From CAVQRB01 sp963715055 (GTDB taxonomy: Bacteria; Pseudomonadota; Alphaproteobacteria; Rhodobacterales; Rhodobacteraceae), in contig CAVQRB010000002.1 of assembly GCA_963715055.1 (NCBI GenBank), forward strand, positions 62,001 to 126,000: a stretch of DNA of 64,000 nucleotides, given 5' to 3'. The first letter of the stretch is position 1. Each line of letters starts with the position of its first letter. A model generated the notes under the pieces. The model was not told the DNA's origin, ran no database searches, and saw nothing but the letters and a program-made list of their open reading frames with translations. Shown here in pieces: positions 60,519 to 64,000 of this stretch. A program made the translations under genes and the position numbers.

Positions 60519-60728
60519 TCAGGCTGCCGACTTCTGCTTGGCAATGAAGGAGTTGATTTCCTCCTCCGCCTGATCCTTGGCCATGCCGTAGCGTTCCTGA
60601 ATAAGCCCGGCCAGTCGCTCACGCTCACCATCGAGTTGATCGATTTCATCGTCCGTCAACTCGCCCCACTGCGATTTGATCGCGCCGGTCATCTGCTTCC
60701 AGTTGCCTTTGATAACGTCCCAGTTCAT
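60519..60728 (-). CDS. CsbD-family stress protein
   Basis: A 69-residue CsbD-like protein: MNWDVIKGNWKQMTGAIKSQ, WGELTDDEIDQLDGERERLA and YGMAKDQAEEEINSF. The ATG at 60728 starts the domain; the frame remains open to 60854. Such proteins are induced by general stress in many bacteria; their molecular role is unknown. It is encoded next to the FrhB/BciB-like gene on the same strand, 122 bp downstream of that gene's stop. Confidence 0.93.
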   Translation of the reverse strand: MNWDVIKGNWKQMTGAIKSQWGELTDDEIDQLDGERERLAGLIQERYGMAKDQAEEEINSFIAKQKSAA

Positions 60729-60850
60729 CTGTCTCTCCTTGGTCAAGGTGTTCCATCGAACCGAGCACATGATCGTCACATGCTCTTGACGACCCAACAC
60801 GCCGCAGGCCGGAAAGTTCCCTATAAATACCCTAGGCCGCCGCGGCGCGC

Positions 60851-62074
60851 TCAATCGTCGCTCCGGTCTCCTGGCCCTCCCCTTCTCTCACCCTGTTCCG
60901 GTGCGAGCCCGTATCGTGCCGCCACGGACCAGACGTGACCGGGGATCATGTTCTTCATCTTTGCCGGCATCTCCCGGCGCAGATGCAGGATGGTTTCGGC
61001 CGCCTTCATCTCCACCCGCGCCCGCGCGAATTCCAGACCCTTCGGCCCGGTGCGCGGCATCAGCCAGCTGACGATCGGGCGCAACCAGTCGGGCATACGC
61101 CGCAGCGGCAGCCCGCCCGCCGCCCGTTCGGTATTGGCGATGAAGCCTTTGACGGCACCTGCCCGCTTGCCACCCGACCCCGGCGCGGAAAGAATGACCT
61201 CGTCGCCCAGACCCGCCAGCATCTCCGCGCCACGGGCATTGCGGACCAGCAGCCATTGCTCCCCCTGCCCGCCCATGTAGCCCACGGTGATATCGGCCAG
61301 AGCATTGGTGTAATCGACACAAGTGCGGCACGTCAGCGGAAAGAAGTCACGCGGCAGGTCGGAAATCGGCAGCGCCAGAAAGGGGATGAGCCGCACGCGA
61401 CCGTCGGTGTACCGCAACTCCACGCGGAAATCGGCGCGGAACTCCAGATAGGTGATCGCAGCAGGGTCTTCGTCGAGCAGGGAGAGGAAATGGTGGAAGT
61501 TCTCGGTCGTCGTGTTGTCGGAGCAGGGCGTGCCGATCACGTAGAGCCGCTCGAAGCCGAGCTCCGCCTCAAGGCTCCGCAAGGCGTAGATCTGACAGGG
61601 GATGCCGATCACGGCGAGGCGCTTGAGCTTGCGCACGGCGGCATCCTCCAGCAGGGCGAGAAGCGGCGCATAGCCCATGCGCATCCCGCGCGCCCGCGCC
61701 ATGTCCTGCGGATCGGTGATCAGCGCGGGCCTTGGTTTCCAGATGTCATCGGCATCGGGCACCATGGTCAGGACGCCCTCCACCGCACCGGTCTCCAGAA
61801 GCCGCGCCGCGAGTGTCGTGGTGATCCCGGTCCATTGCGCACCCGGTTTCGGGCTTCGCAGGCGCGCGCGATACATGGCCTCGAAGGGGCCGAAGAAAAG
61901 CTCGTCGCCGTCCCCGCGGGACCGCCCGTGCACGCTTCGTTCAAGCCGTGGATAGTCGGGCGCGATGAACTGGCAGGCGCGTCCGCAGGCGGCAGCATCC
62001 TCGAGGCGCGAGATACCGCAATCGGTGCAGAGGCTGCGCGGTGCGGGGTCGCGAAACTCCGGCGTGCGGATCAT
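60851..62074 (-). CDS. FrhB/BciB-like iron-sulfur flavoprotein (coenzyme F420 hydrogenase beta-subunit family)
   Basis: A 407-residue protein of the FrhB_FdhB family. Cysteines 16, 19, 30 and 34 (CTDCG, CGRAC) and a second group, IGIPCQIYALRSLE and TCRTCVDYTNALADITVGYM, would bind [4Fe-4S] clusters and FAD. The pattern matches BciB, the ferredoxin-dependent 8-vinyl reductase of chlorophyll synthesis, and related reductases. No photosynthesis gene is in the window. It overlaps the nadK gene by 4 bp (ATGA), so the two are coupled. BciB versus another F420-type reductase remains open. Confidence 0.82.
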   Translation of the reverse strand: MIRTPEFRDPAPRSLCTDCGISRLEDAAACGRACQFIAPDYPRLERSVHGRSRGDGDELFFGPFEAMYRARLRSPKPGAQWTGITTTLAARLLETGAVEGVLTMVPDADDIWKPRPALITDPQDMARARGMRMGYAPLLALLEDAAVRKLKRLAVIGIPCQIYALRSLEAELGFERLYVIGTPCSDNTTTENFHHFLSLLDEDPAAITYLEFRADFRVELRYTDGRVRLIPFLALPISDLPRDFFPLTCRTCVDYTNALADITVGYMGGQGEQWLLVRNARGAEMLAGLGDEVILSAPGSGGKRAGAVKGFIANTERAAGGLPLRRMPDWLRPIVSWLMPRTGPKGLEFARARVEMKAAETILHLRREMPAKMKNMIPGHVWSVAARYGLAPEQGERRGGPGDRSDD

Positions 62075-62832
62075 GTGAACTGTTCGTTGATCAACCGCTC
62101 CTCCAGCCCGTGGCCGGGATCGAAGAGGATGCGGTGCTCGATGGCTGGCTCGGAGCGGATTTCCACGCTGGTCACATCCATCACCGAATTCGCATCGGCC
62201 TCGGCCATCACGGGGCGTTTCTCCGGCTCCAACACATCGATGCGCACCACGGCAGATTTCGGCAAGAGCGCGCCACGCCAGCGGCGCGGCCGGAAGGCGC
62301 TCATCGCGGTGAGCGCCAGCACTTCGGAGCCGATCGGGATGATCGGACCATGTGCCGAGTAGTTGTAGGCGGTGGACCCGGCGGGCGTTGCGACCAGCGC
62401 GCCGTCGCAGACCAGTTCCGCCATGCGCAGCCGCCCGTCCACGGTGATCTTCAGCTTTGCCGCCTGCGGACCCGAGCGCAGCAGTGATACTTCGTTGATC
62501 GCCAGCGCCGTGGTTTCCATTCCGTCGACTTGCGTCGCTGTCATGACCAGTGGGTTGAGCACTACCTCCTCGGCCTCGGCGAGCCGTTTGGTCAGGTCGA
62601 TTTCGGAATATTCGTTCATCAGGAAACCGATGGTGCCGCGGTTCATGCCGTAGACCGGGGCGGAGAGATTCTGTGCCCCATGCAGTGTTTGCAACATGAA
62701 GCCGTCGCCCCCCAGCGCCACGATGATATCCGCCTCTTCCGGCGGCACATTGCCGTAACGGGTGATCAGCGCCGCCCGCGCAGTCTGCGCCACTTCGGCG
62801 TGGCTTGCGGTAAAGGCGATCCTGATCGGCAT
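62071..62832 (-). CDS. nadK: NAD kinase
   Basis: A 253-residue kinase that makes NADP. The GGDG motif is in IVALGGDGFMLQTLHGA, the NE/D motif in LAINEVSLLRSG, and CDGALVATPAGSTAYNYSA is the substrate loop. It is slightly shorter than E. coli NadK, as usual in alphaproteobacteria. The start at 62832 (MPIRIAFTASHAEVAQ) begins the domain; the frame is open upstream. It is the first gene of the nadK-bciB-like pair and is divergent from glyA. Confidence 0.95.
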   Translation of the reverse strand: MPIRIAFTASHAEVAQTARAALITRYGNVPPEEADIIVALGGDGFMLQTLHGAQNLSAPVYGMNRGTIGFLMNEYSEIDLTKRLAEAEEVVLNPLVMTATQVDGMETTALAINEVSLLRSGPQAAKLKITVDGRLRMAELVCDGALVATPAGSTAYNYSAHGPIIPIGSEVLALTAMSAFRPRRWRGALLPKSAVVRIDVLEPEKRPVMAEADANSVMDVTSVEIRSEPAIEHRILFDPGHGLEERLINEQFT

Positions 62833-63055
62833 GTTCAACTTTCGCTCGGCGACTTTATGATCCGAAACAAGCACATATCCTGACGCAACGCCAGCGTCCG
62901 GGTCGATCCGGCGCCAGCTACCCACTTTTGGCCTAGTTGAAATCATCGCGCAGCGTCGCACATTGCAGAAACGATGACGCTTAAACATCTTTCGTTCGCA
63001 GCTTCTTTCCGCTAGGGAACGGTCCTGTCCTGCATTGATCGAAGGGAGATCCCCC

Positions 63056-64000
63056 ATGAATGCCCCCCACCGTGCGCCCGGCTTCTTCACCAAATCCCTC
63101 GCCGAAAGCGATCCGGCCGTTTTCGGATCGATCCGCGACGAGCTCGGTCGGCAACGCGATGAAATCGAGTTGATCGCTTCCGAGAACATCGTCTCCGCCG
63201 CGGTCCTGGAGGCCCAGGGGTCGATCATGACCAACAAATACGCCGAAGGCTATCCGGGCCGCCGGTACTATGGCGGTTGCCAGTACGTCGATGTGGCCGA
63301 GACCCTGGCCATCGAGCGCGCCTGCGAACTCTTCGGTTGCGGTTTCGCCAATGTGCAGCCCAATTCCGGCTCGCAAGCCAACCAGGGCGTGTTCCAAGCG
63401 CTGCTGAAACCGGGCGACACCATTCTGGGCATGTCGCTCGATGCCGGCGGCCACTTGACCCATGGTGCAGCGCCCAACCAGTCGGGCAAGTGGTTCAATG
63501 CGGTCCAGTACGGCGTGCGCCGGGAAGACAACCTGCTGGACTATGAGCAGGTCGAAGCGCTCGCCAAGGAGCACCAGCCCAAGTTGATCATCGCGGGCGG
63601 GTCCGCCATCCCGCGCCAGATCGACTTCGCCCGGATGCGCAAGATCGCCGACATGGTCGGCGCCTATCTGCATGTGGACATGGCGCATTTCGCGGGCCTT
63701 GTCGCGGCAGGCGAGCACCCCTCGCCCTTCCCCCACGCGCATGTGGCAACCACGACAACCCACAAGACCCTGCGCGGCCCGCGCGGCGGCATGATCCTGA
63801 CCAACGACGAGGCGCTGGCCAAGAAGTTCAATTCCGCGATCTTCCCGGGTATCCAGGGCGGTCCGCTGATGCATGTGATCGCAGCCAAGGCGGTGGCTTT
63901 CGGCGAGGCCCTGCGTCCGGAGTTCAAGACCTACATCCAGCAGGTGATCAAGAACGCGCAGGCGCTCAGCGACCAGCTGATCAAGGGCGGTCTCGACACG
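63056..64000 (+). CDS. glyA: Serine hydroxymethyltransferase, N-terminal part (3' end outside window)
   Basis: The first 315 codons of a PLP enzyme that interconverts serine and glycine with tetrahydrofolate. LIASENIVSAAVLEAQGS, NKYAEGYPGRRYYGG and the PLP-lysine segment TTTTHKTLRGPRGG (Lys near 234) are diagnostic. The ATG at 63056 has GAAGGGAGA upstream. The 223-bp region to nadK contains its promoter; I looked for a riboswitch fold there and saw none. Confidence 0.95.
   Translation, partial: MNAPHRAPGFFTKSLAESDPAVFGSIRDELGRQRDEIELIASENIVSAAVLEAQGSIMTNKYAEGYPGRRYYGGCQYVDVAETLAIERACELFGCGFANVQPNSGSQANQGVFQALLKPGDTILGMSLDAGGHLTHGAAPNQSGKWFNAVQYGVRREDNLLDYEQVEALAKEHQPKLIIAGGSAIPRQIDFARMRKIADMVGAYLHVDMAHFAGLVAAGEHPSPFPHAHVATTTTHKTLRGPRGGMILTNDEALAKKFNSAIFPGIQGGPLMHVIAAKAVAFGEALRPEFKTYIQQVIKNAQALSDQLIKGGLDT

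Noticed and set aside
62833..63055. Riboswitch upstream of glyA
   Set aside because: I found no pair of glycine-aptamer-like helices or other recognisable conserved core in the 223-bp leader.
1..64000. CRISPR arrays, tRNA/rRNA genes, insertion sequences, prophage
   Set aside because: No regularly spaced repeats, cloverleaf or rRNA-like sequence, transposase or integrase features were seen on reading both strands.

Overview
The window is about 64% G+C, densely packed and organised in long directional operons. It looks like the chromosome of a marine alphaproteobacterium of the Rhodobacteraceae (roseobacter group). Signs of this are a Hint-domain protein, large acyl-CoA dehydrogenases and an acyl-CoA ligase resembling the DmdC and DmdB families, PrpE, MaeB, a glutaryl-CoA dehydrogenase with a divergent LysR gene, small MerR regulators, and two copies of a roseobacter-style intergenic hairpin repeat. 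No rRNA, tRNA, CRISPR array, transposase or prophage was found.

Layout. 1-0.75 kb: the end of fabI and a small membrane protein. 0.8-9.7 kb: an FKBP isomerase (minus), then a plus-strand catabolic run: haloacid dehalogenase, alpha/beta hydrolase, PLP dehydratase, pcaD, pcaB, MFS pump, zinc alcohol dehydrogenase and an enolase-superfamily dehydratase. 9.7-24.7 kb: a minus-strand run of 15 genes that reads as one large catabolic operon. It holds a CUT1-type ABC importer, three SnoaL/NTF2-fold proteins, an HpsN-like member of the histidinol dehydrogenase family, an SDR, a LacI regulator, a flavin-type split-barrel protein, a double cupin, a secreted protein of unknown function, a stand-alone MetE-C-like zinc methyltransferase and an RraA-family aldolase. 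A LacI-type palindrome lies upstream of its first gene. Three of its genes carry single-base frameshifts. This is the best candidate here for an undescribed pathway.

25.2-34.2 kb: gcdH and its divergent LysR regulator, a cupredoxin-like secreted protein, a frameshifted YedK/HMCES, a periplasmic 5'-nucleotidase, a DUF952 protein, pyrD, a MATE exporter and two PaaI thioesterases. 34.3-43.8 kb: two paralogous MerR regulators around a Ca/Na antiporter, then a fatty-acid beta-oxidation operon (two acyl-CoA dehydrogenases, a small unknown protein, GST, thiolase, FadJ) closed by a strong terminator. 43.8-48.9 kb: Hint protein, sulfotransferase, acyl-CoA synthetase and two envelope proteins of unknown role. 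48.9-52.6 kb: a pyrimidine salvage operon (cdd-deoA-deoB-upp). 52.6-64 kb: a VOC/double-cupin fusion translationally coupled to a membrane protein, maeB, a small lipoprotein, prpE, a solo LuxR regulator, small proteins (one CsbD-like), a BciB/FrhB-like iron-sulfur protein coupled to nadK, and the start of glyA.

The emphasis is on uptake and oxidation of organic compounds. Ring-cleavage products, glutarate/lysine, fatty acids and propionate converge on acyl-CoA chemistry, together with nucleoside salvage. The target of the 15-gene operon cannot be read from sequence alone.
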